NCBI RefSeq assembly: GCF_016110345.1
Contig: NZ_AP019011.1
Coordinates: 930,001-994,000 of the forward strand
Direction: 5' to 3'
DNA from: Fluviibacter phosphoraccumulans
GTDB lineage: Bacteria; Pseudomonadota; Gammaproteobacteria; Burkholderiales; Rhodocyclaceae
Length of the DNA: 64,000 nucleotides
A program made the translations under genes and the position numbers. Below the pieces are notes generated by a model, which searched no databases, was not told the origin of the DNA, and was given only the letters and a program-made list of their open reading frames with translations. Below are positions 45,009 through 53,802 of this stretch, piece after piece. Each line of letters begins with the position of its first letter. Position 1 is the stretch's first letter.

Positions 45009-46457
45009 ATGACTCACCCGTTCAAGCGTTTTCTGCAAATTTCGTTTTTGTGTTTCACCTTATCCGCCGCCTCGTTAGTGCAGGCGCAAAGTCGTGGCCT
45101 GCCTGACTTTGTTGAACTCGCAGAAAAGCAGTCACCTTCCGTCGTTAATATTAGTACCGTACAAAATGGGCGCGGCAAAGCGGTGAATGGTTTCCCGGCG
45201 GACCCTAATGACCCGGCTTTTGAAATCTTTCGTCGCTTCTTCCCACAGGCGCCCGGGGGGATGCAGCCGCAACAGCCCGAAAACCGTTCTCTCGGTTCAG
45301 GGTTCATCATTAGTGCGGATGGGTATGTGATGACCAACGCCCACGTGATTGAGGGCGCCGACGAAGTCACCGTAAAGTTGCTCGATAAAAGAGAATTCCG
45401 CGCCAAGGTCGTGGGTGCGGATAAACGCACCGATGTGGCATTGCTCAAGATTGAGGCTAATGGCCTGCCAGCAGTCAAGCTCGGTGATTCTGCTGCGCTC
45501 AAGCCCGGCGAATGGGTGGTTGCGATTGGCAGCCCCTTCGGCTTTGAGCATTCGGTAACCGCCGGCATTGTCAGTGCCAAGGGCCGTGCTTTGCCGCAAG
45601 AGAACTATGTGCCGTTTATTCAAACGGATGTGGCCATTAATCCGGGTAACTCGGGCGGACCGCTCTTTAACCTGCGCGGCGAAGTGGTGGGGATTAACTC
45701 ACAGATATTTAGCCGTTCTGGTGGCTTTATGGGCATTTCTTTTGCCATCCCGATTGATCAAGCCATGGATATCCAGCAACAGCTGCGTACGCGAGGCAGG
45801 GTAAGTCATGGCCGGATGGGGGTTTCGATTCAGGAAGTGACGCGTGACATGGCCGAAGCGTTTGGCCTGCCTAAATCCGGTGGCGCTCTGGTCAATAGTG
45901 TGGAACCAAACGGACCGGCCGCCCGGGCGGGCATCGAACCCGGCGATGTCATTCTGCGTTTTGATGGCAAACCCGTTACGGTTTCCAGTGATCTGCCTCG
46001 CATGGTCGGCGCTATGAAACCCGGCACTAAAGCCCAGGCAGAGGTCTGGCGTAAGGGGCAGTTGCGTACCGTTACTGTCACCATCGGCGAGTTTCAGGAT
46101 GACAAAGTCGCTTCTAACAAGCCCGCTGCGCGAGGGGTCGGTGAGGCTACGAATAGTCGTTTGGGCATTGCAGTCTCTGACTTGAGTCCGGAGCAAAAGC
46201 AGCAGATGCGCCTTAACGCTGGCATTCTGGTCGTTGATATTCGTCCGGGTAGCCGAGTCGATCTTCGCCCCGGCGATATTATTCTGGCCATAACCGCCAA
46301 GGGCGATACGCAGGATATACGCTCGGTGCAGCAGTTTAATCAGCTCATCGCCCAACTGGATGGCAAAGCACCGGCGACATTGCTCATTCGCCGATCGAAC
46401 GTGCAGATTTTTGTGCCGATTCCATTGAGTCAACCGGCTCAGCCATCTTTGCGCTAA
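45009..46457 (+). CDS. degP: Periplasmic serine protease Do (DegP/MucD)
   Basis: A chaperone-protease of 482 residues with a signal peptide ending AQA. The catalytic triad is complete: His112 in TNAHVIEG, Asp142 in KRTDVALLK and Ser215 in GNSGGPLFN. Two PDZ domains follow (about 280-370 and 390-475). It degrades misfolded envelope proteins. In pseudomonads the same position holds mucD of the sigma-E operon; it is preceded by rseC and followed by a terminator. Confidence 0.95.
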   Translation: MTHPFKRFLQISFLCFTLSAASLVQAQSRGLPDFVELAEKQSPSVVNISTVQNGRGKAVNGFPADPNDPAFEIFRRFFPQAPGGMQPQQPENRSLGSGFIISADGYVMTNAHVIEGADEVTVKLLDKREFRAKVVGADKRTDVALLKIEANGLPAVKLGDSAALKPGEWVVAIGSPFGFEHSVTAGIVSAKGRALPQENYVPFIQTDVAINPGNSGGPLFNLRGEVVGINSQIFSRSGGFMGISFAIPIDQAMDIQQQLRTRGRVSHGRMGVSIQEVTRDMAEAFGLPKSGGALVNSVEPNGPAARAGIEPGDVILRFDGKPVTVSSDLPRMVGAMKPGTKAQAEVWRKGQLRTVTVTIGEFQDDKVASNKPAARGVGEATNSRLGIAVSDLSPEQKQQMRLNAGILVVDIRPGSRVDLRPGDIILAITAKGDTQDIRSVQQFNQLIAQLDGKAPATLLIRRSNVQIFVPIPLSQPAQPSLR

Positions 46458-46466
46458 ACCGAGGGT

Positions 46467-46494
46467 GCTGGCCGTTAAGACGGCCAGCCTTTGA
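46467..46494 (+). terminator. Terminator-like hairpin after degP
   Basis: A perfect nine-base stem GCTGGCCGT/ACGGCCAGC with a TAAG loop is followed by CTTT. It separates the sigma-E operon from lepA. Confidence 0.65.
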
Positions 46495-46585
46495 CTCTGA
46501 TCCGGTAGAATAGCGGGTTGATCAAGCGCCTCTAGGCGCATTCACCGCACTTATTACCAGCCATAGGCTGGAAAAATGGAATTCT

Positions 46586-48379
46586 GTGAAGCACATACGT
46601 AACTTTTCGATTATTGCCCACATTGACCATGGCAAATCCACCCTGGCCGATCGATTGATTCAGCGTTGCGGTGGATTGTCGGATCGTGAGATGGAAGCCC
46701 AGGTGCTGGATTCGATGGATATCGAAAAAGAGCGGGGCATTACCATCAAGGCGCAGACTGCCGCTCTCGATTACAAAGCCAAGGATGGTCAGATTTATCG
46801 TCTGAACCTAATCGATACCCCGGGACACGTTGACTTCTCCTATGAAGTCTCGCGTTCGCTGTCTGCCTGCGAAGGTGCGCTGCTCGTGGTTGATGCCTCG
46901 CAAGGGGTAGAAGCACAGACCGTTGCCAACTGCTACACCGCGTTGGATCTGGGCGTTGAAGTGGTGCCCGTGTTGAACAAGATCGATTTGCCGTCAGCCA
47001 GTCCTGATACGGCACGGGCTGAAATTGAGGATGTGATTGGCATCGATGCGACCGAAGCGGTGGAAGCCAGCGCCAAAACGGGTGTCGGCATTGACGACAT
47101 TCTTGAGCAGATCGTTCAGAAAGTGCCCGAACCGAAGGGCGACATCGATGCACCGCTTAAGGCGCTGATTGTCGATTCCTGGTTCGACAACTACGTGGGC
47201 GTCGTGATGCTGGTCCGCGTGATTGACGGCGTACTCAAGCCCAAAGATCGCATGAAACTGATGTCGACCGGTACGCTGCATCTGTGCGAACAGGTCGGTA
47301 TTTTCACCCCCAAATCCAAGCAGCAACCCCAGCTTTCGGCGGGGGAAGTGGGCTTTATCATTTCCAACATCAAGGAATTGAAAGCCGCGCGCGTGGGAGA
47401 CACGATCACCCTGGCTGACCGCCCGGCCGAGCAGGCGCTTGAAGGCTTTAAAGAAATCAAGCCGCAAGTTTTTGCCGGTCTTTACCCGGTAGAGCCGAAT
47501 GAATATGAACAGCTGCGCGATTCGCTGGAAAAGCTCCAGCTGAACGATGCCGCGTTGCAGTTTGAGCCGGAAGTGTCGCAAGCCCTGGGCTTCGGTTTCC
47601 GCTGCGGCTTCCTTGGCCTGCTGCACATGGAGATTGTGCAAGAGCGTCTGGAACGTGAGTTCGATATGGATCTCATCACCACAGCACCCACGGTGGTGTA
47701 CCAGGTGCGCCAGCGTAATGGCGAAGAGATCATCGTTGAGAACCCCGCTAAATTGCCGGACATCGGCAAGATTGAAGAGATTCGCGAGCCCATAATCACG
47801 GCCTTTATTTTTCTGCCGCAAGATTACGTCGGTTCGGTCATTACGCTCTGTAACCAGAAACGCGGCTCACAAATTGACATGCGCTATCACGGCCGTCAGG
47901 TGCAGATGATTTATGAGCTGCCGCTGTCGGAAGTGGTGTTTGATTTCTTCGACAAACTTAAGTCGGTCTCGCGCGGTTATGCCTCGTTGGATTATGAATT
48001 TAAAGAATATCGGACCGCCGACATGGTCAAGCTGGATGTGCTGATCAATGGTGATAAGGTTGATGCGTTGTCACTGATCGTGCACCGTTCCAGCTCGGTC
48101 TATCGCGGCCGGGAACTGGTCAGCAAAATGCGCGAACTGATTCCGCGTCAGATGTACGACGTGGCCATTCAGGCAGCGCTGGGTGCACAGATCATTGCCC
48201 GTGAAACGGTCAAGGCCATGCGTAAGGATGTGCTCGCCAAGTGTTACGGCGGCGATATCTCGCGTAAGAAAAAGCTACTGGAAAAGCAGAAGGCCGGTAA
48301 GAAACGAATGAAGCAGATCGGTTCGGTTGAAGTGCCGCAGGAAGCTTTCCTGGCGGTACTGCGTGTCGATGGTAAGTAA
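46586..48379 (+). CDS. lepA: Elongation factor 4 (LepA)
   Basis: A translational GTPase of 597 residues that acts on stalled or late-initiating ribosomes. The G1 motif is IAHIDHGKSTL, G3 DTPGHVDFSYE and G4 NKIDLP; the C-terminal domain special to LepA ends with KKLLEKQKAGKKRMK. The start is a GTG, which gives the normal N-terminus MKHIRNFSIIAHID; the nearby ATG at 46576 is in another frame. It is followed by lepB after 21 bases. Confidence 0.97.
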   Translation: MKHIRNFSIIAHIDHGKSTLADRLIQRCGGLSDREMEAQVLDSMDIEKERGITIKAQTAALDYKAKDGQIYRLNLIDTPGHVDFSYEVSRSLSACEGALLVVDASQGVEAQTVANCYTALDLGVEVVPVLNKIDLPSASPDTARAEIEDVIGIDATEAVEASAKTGVGIDDILEQIVQKVPEPKGDIDAPLKALIVDSWFDNYVGVVMLVRVIDGVLKPKDRMKLMSTGTLHLCEQVGIFTPKSKQQPQLSAGEVGFIISNIKELKAARVGDTITLADRPAEQALEGFKEIKPQVFAGLYPVEPNEYEQLRDSLEKLQLNDAALQFEPEVSQALGFGFRCGFLGLLHMEIVQERLEREFDMDLITTAPTVVYQVRQRNGEEIIVENPAKLPDIGKIEEIREPIITAFIFLPQDYVGSVITLCNQKRGSQIDMRYHGRQVQMIYELPLSEVVFDFFDKLKSVSRGYASLDYEFKEYRTADMVKLDVLINGDKVDALSLIVHRSSSVYRGRELVSKMRELIPRQMYDVAIQAALGAQIIARETVKAMRKDVLAKCYGGDISRKKKLLEKQKAGKKRMKQIGSVEVPQEAFLAVLRVDGK

Positions 48380-48400
48380 ACAAGCGTACGGAACGATTCA

Positions 48401-49189
48401 ATGAATTTTGCACTGATCCTTTTCTTAATTACACTGGCAACGGGTATTCTCTGGCTGATTGACGTGCTCTATGCGCGCAAACTCCGCGCGCCGGGCAGCA
48501 AGAATCCGATTTGGGTGGAGTGGGGTGCCAGCCTGTTCCCAGTAATTCTGGCCGTGTTTGCTTTGCGTTCTTTTGTCGTTGAACCCTTCAAGATTCCTTC
48601 TGGGTCAATGATTCCCACCCTGCAAGTGGGCGACTACATTCTGGTCAATAAATTTACCTACGGGTTGCGTCTGCCCATCATCGGTACCGAAATCGTCGGT
48701 GGCAACGCCGTTGAGCGGGGTGATGTCGTGGTTTTCCGTTACCCACCAGAACCGAATGTGGATTACATCAAGCGCGTTATCGGTCTGCCCGGTGACACCG
48801 TCAGCTACCAGAACAAGCAGTTAAGTATCAACGGCGTGCCGGTGCCGCGTAAAGCCGAGCCCGATTATCTCCACCCGGACCGCATGTACTATTCCAAGCA
48901 GTATCAGGAAACGCTCAACGGTGTGACTTACGATACCCTAAACGATTCGGATGCCCCGGCTTTTGTGCCGGATGTTGCGCGTTTTCCTTACCGCGATCAG
49001 TGCCGATACGACAGCAACGGTTTTGTCTGTAAGGTGCCTGCCGATCACTACTTTGTCATGGGCGACAACCGCGACAACAGCAAAGACAGTCGTGTCTGGG
49101 GCTTTGTCCCCGATGCCAATATCGTTGGCAAAGCCTTCTTTATCTGGTTCCACTGGGGCGATCTGGGCCGTATCGGCTCATTCCGCTAA
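48401..49189 (+). CDS. lepB: Signal peptidase I
   Basis: It removes signal peptides of exported proteins at the outer face of the inner membrane. The 262-residue protein has two N-terminal membrane helices, then the catalytic Ser69 in KIPSGSMIPTL, and Lys124 in DYIKRVIGLPGD; GDNRDNSKDSR is the third signature. The lepA-lepB-rnc-era order is conserved in proteobacteria. Confidence 0.96.
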   Translation: MNFALILFLITLATGILWLIDVLYARKLRAPGSKNPIWVEWGASLFPVILAVFALRSFVVEPFKIPSGSMIPTLQVGDYILVNKFTYGLRLPIIGTEIVGGNAVERGDVVVFRYPPEPNVDYIKRVIGLPGDTVSYQNKQLSINGVPVPRKAEPDYLHPDRMYYSKQYQETLNGVTYDTLNDSDAPAFVPDVARFPYRDQCRYDSNGFVCKVPADHYFVMGDNRDNSKDSRVWGFVPDANIVGKAFFIWFHWGDLGRIGSFR

Positions 49190-49201
49190 GCCCGGTTCAG
49201 C

Positions 49202-49933
49202 ATGACACCCATGGGGCAGCGTCCGCCTACGGCACAGCGTCTGCTGGCCGGATTGGAATCGGCGATTGGCTATCCGTTTCGTGATCAGCACTTGCTGGAA
49301 CAGGCGCTCACCCATCGTAGTTACGGCAGAGATCATTACGAACGGCTGGAATTTCTGGGGGACTCCATCCTCAACGCCGTCGTGGCTGAAGCACTGTTTC
49401 AAGCCTTTCCAGAATTGCCCGAAGGGGATTTGTCTCGTTTGCGGGCCAACCTCGTTTGCCAGGATCAACTGGTGAAGGTGGCCGGTGAGCTATCGATCAG
49501 CCGGTATCTGCGATTGGGCGAGGGTGAATTAAAGAGTGGCGGGCAGCATCGTCCCTCTATCCTGGCCGATACCGTGGAAGCGCTCTATGGCGCCATCTGG
49601 CAAGAAGCCGGTTTTGAAACAGCGCGCCGCGTCATTCTGGCCAATTTCGGGCAACGCATCAGCGCGATTGATCTGAACCAGTTGCCCTCGGCCAAAGATG
49701 CCAAAACGCGGCTGCAAGAATGGTTGCAAGGTCGGCGTTTGCCATTGCCGGTTTATGATGCACCCAAAGCCAGCGGCGCAGCACATGCCCAGTCGTTTGA
49801 AGTCGTCTGCCGCATCGCCCATCACCAGATAGAAACACGTGGCCATGGCCCGACGCGCCGTGCGGCCGAACAGCAGGCCGCTGAAATCGCGCTTACGCAA
49901 CTAGAAGCGGCCCAACAGGATAAAACGCAATGA
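49202..49933 (+). CDS. rnc: Ribonuclease III
   Basis: A double-strand RNA endonuclease of 243 residues that processes rRNA and some mRNAs. The catalytic signature is ERLEFLGDSILNAVVA near residue 46; the C-terminal double-stranded RNA-binding domain runs from DAKTRLQEWLQ to AAEQQAAEIAL. It lies 12 bases after lepB and overlaps era by four bases. Confidence 0.97.
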   Translation: MTPMGQRPPTAQRLLAGLESAIGYPFRDQHLLEQALTHRSYGRDHYERLEFLGDSILNAVVAEALFQAFPELPEGDLSRLRANLVCQDQLVKVAGELSISRYLRLGEGELKSGGQHRPSILADTVEALYGAIWQEAGFETARRVILANFGQRISAIDLNQLPSAKDAKTRLQEWLQGRRLPLPVYDAPKASGAAHAQSFEVVCRIAHHQIETRGHGPTRRAAEQQAAEIALTQLEAAQQDKTQ

Positions 49934-50841
49934 CCGAAACACGCCCTGATTTTTCTCAGCCACTGGCGCCAGCAGGTCTGGTTGCCCTGGTCGGTCGCCC
50001 CAACGTGGGCAAATCAACATTGTTGAACCGGTTGATCGGTGAAAAACTCAGCATCACCTCGCGCAAGGCGCAAACCACGCGCCACCGCATTATGGGTGTG
50101 CGTACGGATGAAGATGCCCAGTATGTTTTTGTCGACACACCGGGGTTTCAGACCAAACACAGCTCGGCGTTAAATCGCACCATGAATCGTGGCGTGACTC
50201 AGGCGCTGCAAGAAGTCGATGTCATCTGTTTTGTGATTGAAGCTGGGCGCTTTGGCGACCCTGATCGCAAGGTCCTGGCGCTGCTGCCAGAAGACCGCCC
50301 GGTGATTCTGGTGCTCAATAAAATCGATGAGTTAAAAGACAAAGCCGCAATGCTGCCGTTCGTGGCCAAGCTGGCGGCACTGCGAGACTGGGCGGCCGTC
50401 GTGCCGGTCAGTGCAGAGAAGGGCACGCAAACCGATGCGCTTCTGAGCGAAATTAAAAAAGCGTTACCAGAACAAGGCTTCCTTTACGATCCGGATACCC
50501 TGACGGATCGCAGCGAACGTTTTATTGCCTCAGAGTACATCCGTGAAAAACTGTTCCGATTGCTCGGCGATGAACTGCCTTATGCGGCCACCGTTGAGAT
50601 CGAAAAGTTTGAGACCGAAGGGGAGCTACGCCGCATTTTTGCGGCCATTGTCGTGGATCGTGAATCCCACAAGCCCATGATCATTGGCCGTAATGGTGAG
50701 ACCCTCAAACGCATTGCCTCCGAAGCCCGTCAGGACATGACGCGTATGTTTGGCGGCACGGTCTACCTGGAGCTGTGGGTGAAAGTAAAGTCGGGCTGGG
50801 CTGATGATGAACGCCTGCTGCGTACGCTGGGTTACGAATAA
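49930..50841 (+). CDS. era: GTPase Era
   Basis: Era binds 16S rRNA and matures the small ribosomal subunit. The 303-residue protein has G1 GRPNVGKST, G2 TTRH and G3 DTPGF, NKID as G4, and a C-terminal KH domain (MIIGRNGETLKRIASEAR). It overlaps rnc by four bases. Confidence 0.97.
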   Translation: MTETRPDFSQPLAPAGLVALVGRPNVGKSTLLNRLIGEKLSITSRKAQTTRHRIMGVRTDEDAQYVFVDTPGFQTKHSSALNRTMNRGVTQALQEVDVICFVIEAGRFGDPDRKVLALLPEDRPVILVLNKIDELKDKAAMLPFVAKLAALRDWAAVVPVSAEKGTQTDALLSEIKKALPEQGFLYDPDTLTDRSERFIASEYIREKLFRLLGDELPYAATVEIEKFETEGELRRIFAAIVVDRESHKPMIIGRNGETLKRIASEARQDMTRMFGGTVYLELWVKVKSGWADDERLLRTLGYE

Positions 50842-50882
50842 CCGCAGCGAATAAACGCGACAACTGCGCATCACCTTAATTT

Positions 50883-51614
50883 ATGCGGCCCGTTAAAGTC
50901 GATCGCCAGCCAGCCTTTGTGCTGCACACCCGGCCCTATCGCGAAACCAGTTTAATTGTCGAAGCCATCACCCGAGACTATGGCCGCATGGCCCTGGTTG
51001 CGAAAGGCGTACGTCGCCCACGCTCTGCCATGCGCGGGGTGCTCATGGGCTTTCAACCACTCGAAATAACCTGGAGCGGTAAGGGCGAAGTCGTCACCCT
51101 GCACAATGCTGAATGGCAGGGGGGACAACCCTTGCTGCAAGGTCGGGCGTTGCTCTGTGGTTATTACCTGAACGAACTGCTGATCAATCTGTTGCCCCGT
51201 GAAGACGCCCACGAGCAATTGTTTGTGCATTACAGTCAAACCCTGCAAGCACTGTCTGCCGACACCAGCCACGATGCAGCATTTTTTTCTGCGACACTGC
51301 GTTGCTTTGAAAAACAGCTTCTTGGCGAGCTTGGCTACGGGCTCATGCTGTTGCACGATGCCGCTGGGCAGCCAATTAGGCCAACGCAGCGCTATCTTTA
51401 CGAAATGGAATCGGGTCCCAGAGCCATTGTCGATTCCTCGGCGAGCGCCGGTACAATAAGCGGACAAACGCTACTCGATATGGATGCAGAATCGTTTGGC
51501 GATCCTGTCTCGTTGGCAGAAAGCAAACAGCTCATGCGCAGCCTGATGGGTTTTTATCTGAATGGTCGGCAGCTGCATAGTCGCCGTCTATTTGAAGATC
51601 TGGCAGAACTTTAA
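50883..51614 (+). CDS. recO: DNA repair protein RecO
   Basis: RecO works with RecR to load RecA at gaps. The 243-residue protein has the N-terminal OB-fold start (FVLHTRPYRETSLIVEAITRDYGRMALVAKGVRRPRS) and the helical C-terminal domain, where CFEKQLLGELGYG is typical. The zinc-binding Cys residues of some RecO proteins are not seen. It follows era. Confidence 0.94.
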   Translation: MRPVKVDRQPAFVLHTRPYRETSLIVEAITRDYGRMALVAKGVRRPRSAMRGVLMGFQPLEITWSGKGEVVTLHNAEWQGGQPLLQGRALLCGYYLNELLINLLPREDAHEQLFVHYSQTLQALSADTSHDAAFFSATLRCFEKQLLGELGYGLMLLHDAAGQPIRPTQRYLYEMESGPRAIVDSSASAGTISGQTLLDMDAESFGDPVSLAESKQLMRSLMGFYLNGRQLHSRRLFEDLAEL

Positions 51615-51624
51615 CCGTTATTGA

Positions 51625-52389
51625 ATGCCTCCTATGATTGAACTTGGCGTAAACATCGACCACGTAGCCACACTGCGCCAGGCGCGCCGTACCTATGAAC
51701 CGGACCCGGTCTGGGCAGCCGTGGAGGCGCACATTGGCGGTGCCGATGGCATTACAGTTCACCTGCGCGAAGATCGCCGTCATATTCAAGACGCCGATGT
51801 GCGCAAATTGCGAGACCTGACTCAGATCAAGCTCAACCTGGAAATGGCCGCAACCGATGAAATGGTCGCCATTGCCTGCGAACTCAGGCCGGAAATGGCC
51901 ATGCTCGTGCCAGAAGGGCGTCAGGAAGTCACGACCGAAGGTGGACTGGATATCGTCGGCCAGGAGGCGCGTCTCACCAACATCGTGGCCAAACTGCGTG
52001 ATGCCGGTATCGTCACCAGCACCTTTATTGATGCAGAGCCCGATCAGGTCGCTGCTGCTGCTCGCGTGGGCGTTCAGGTCTGCGAGATTCATACCGGTCC
52101 TTACGCACATGCCTTCCACGCGGCCGGACGCGATATCGAACGTCCGGCCGTTCAGACCGAGCTGCAACGGGTCGCAGCCGCGGGCCAGCAGATTCGTTCG
52201 CTGGGTATGCGTTTCAACGCCGGCCACGCGCTTAATTACTACAACGTACAACCCATTGCAGCGTTGCCAGGTATCCGCGAATTACACATTGGCCACGCCA
52301 TTGTTAGTCGCTCGGTCTTTGTCGGCCTGCGTGAAGCCGTGGCCGAAATGAAGCGCTTGATGCGTGAAGCCGTCAGCCTGAATCGATAA
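51625..52389 (+). CDS. pdxJ: Pyridoxine 5'-phosphate synthase
   Basis: PdxJ closes the pyridoxine ring, the last ring-forming step of vitamin B6 synthesis. The 254-residue TIM-barrel starts with IELGVNIDHVATLRQAR and contains HLREDRRHI and the NAGHALNY loop. An ATG three codons later may be used. The recO-pdxJ-acpS order is common. Confidence 0.96.
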   Translation: MPPMIELGVNIDHVATLRQARRTYEPDPVWAAVEAHIGGADGITVHLREDRRHIQDADVRKLRDLTQIKLNLEMAATDEMVAIACELRPEMAMLVPEGRQEVTTEGGLDIVGQEARLTNIVAKLRDAGIVTSTFIDAEPDQVAAAARVGVQVCEIHTGPYAHAFHAAGRDIERPAVQTELQRVAAAGQQIRSLGMRFNAGHALNYYNVQPIAALPGIRELHIGHAIVSRSVFVGLREAVAEMKRLMREAVSLNR

Positions 52390-52393
52390 CCCC

Positions 52394-52771
52394 ATGATTT
52401 ACGGTATCGGCACCGACATTGTCTCTGTGCAGCGGATTGGACAATTGCTGTCTCGGCATCCCGAGCGCAGTGCTGCCCATCTGTTGCATCCGGCCGAGCA
52501 ACTCGAAATGCAATCTGCACCGGCGGCAGACCGCTTTGTTGCCAAACGCTTTGCGGCCAAAGAAGCCTTGGCTAAAGCCCTGGGGACTGGCTTGCGCGCG
52601 CCCGTGCTGTTGCCTGCCATACGTGTTGAGCACGATGGCTTGGGTAAGCCTTTTTTTAGTTTTGAATCCGAGCTGGCAGAATGGGTCCGCCAGCGTTCCT
52701 TGCAGATTCACCTTTCTATTACCGATGAAGTGGATCATGCGGTTGCATTTGTTGTTGTGGAGAAGCTATGA
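52394..52771 (+). CDS. acpS: Holo-ACP synthase
   Basis: AcpS transfers phosphopantetheine from CoA to Ser37 of the ACP encoded at 39853. The 125-residue protein has the two family motifs, GIGTDIVSVQRI at the start and FAAKEALAKALGTG. It overlaps nagZ by four bases. Confidence 0.96.
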   Translation: MIYGIGTDIVSVQRIGQLLSRHPERSAAHLLHPAEQLEMQSAPAADRFVAKRFAAKEALAKALGTGLRAPVLLPAIRVEHDGLGKPFFSFESELAEWVRQRSLQIHLSITDEVDHAVAFVVVEKL

Positions 52772-53799
52772 GCACGAACATCCCTTACGGTCCCTTGATG
52801 ATCGATGTCGAAGGTCTGTCACTCACGGAGGCTGATAAGCGCCGTTTGCAGCACCCCTTGGTCGGTGGTGTCATTCTATTCTCGCGTAACTACAAAGACC
52901 CGGTGCAACTCTCGGCATTAACGCAAGAGATTGCCGATCTGCGCCACCCGCCGTTACCTATTACGGTTGACCACGAAGGGGGCAGGGTGCAGCGCTTCCG
53001 CGAAGGCTTCACGCGTCTGCCCGCCATGCGGGTGCTCGGTGAGCTATTTGCCCAAGACCCGATTGCCGCGGAAGATGCGGCAGAGGCCGTGGGTCTGGTG
53101 CTGGCCAGCGAACTACGCGCCCATGGCGTAGACTTTTCCTTTACCCCGGTGCTGGATCTGGATTGGGGTCGTAGCGGCGTCATTGGTGACCGCAGCTTTT
53201 CTAAAGACCCGCAGATCGTTGCCCGCCTAGCCGCAGCCCTGATTCGCGGCCTGTCCAAAGGCGGCATGGGTTCTTGTGGCAAACACTTCCCCGGCCATGG
53301 TTGGGTCGAAGCCGATTCACATGTGGCCATCCCGGTGGATGAGCGCACTATGGCTGAGATCGAAATTGATATGCAGCCGTACCACGAGCTCTCACTCGAC
53401 GCCGTCATGCCAGCCCACGTGATTTACCCGGTGCTCGATGAGCGTCCTGCGGGCTTCTCTCCACGCTGGCTAGAAAAGCTGCGTCTGGAATGCCAGTTCG
53501 ACGGCATTATTTTCAGTGACGACCTTTCCATGGAAGGCGCCAGCGTGGCGGGTACGATTGTTGACCGCGCCAACGCCGCCTGGGATGCCGGTTGCGACGT
53601 GCTACTGGTCTGTAACAAACCAGACTTTGTTGATGAGTTATTGGCGCAGTGGCAACCCGTGGCCCAACCTAAACGTGCTGCGCGTATTCCCAATCTGCTG
53701 GGTCAGCCCGGTCTCGGTCAAGCGCATCCACTTACACGTGCCCAGCTGGAAGCCCATGCCGATTACCAGGCCGCACTAAAACGCATTCAGGCACTGTAA
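52768..53799 (+). CDS. nagZ: Beta-N-acetylglucosaminidase NagZ
   Basis: This cytoplasmic glycosidase cleaves GlcNAc from imported anhydro-muropeptides in peptidoglycan recycling. The 343-residue glycoside hydrolase family 3 protein shows VDHEGGRVQRF, the mobile catalytic loop GKHFPGHGWVEADSH with its His, and SDDLSMEGA with the Asp nucleophile. It overlaps acpS and is followed by uvrC. Confidence 0.95.
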   Translation: MSTNIPYGPLMIDVEGLSLTEADKRRLQHPLVGGVILFSRNYKDPVQLSALTQEIADLRHPPLPITVDHEGGRVQRFREGFTRLPAMRVLGELFAQDPIAAEDAAEAVGLVLASELRAHGVDFSFTPVLDLDWGRSGVIGDRSFSKDPQIVARLAAALIRGLSKGGMGSCGKHFPGHGWVEADSHVAIPVDERTMAEIEIDMQPYHELSLDAVMPAHVIYPVLDERPAGFSPRWLEKLRLECQFDGIIFSDDLSMEGASVAGTIVDRANAAWDAGCDVLLVCNKPDFVDELLAQWQPVAQPKRAARIPNLLGQPGLGQAHPLTRAQLEAHADYQAALKRIQAL

Positions 53800-53802
53800 T
53801 TC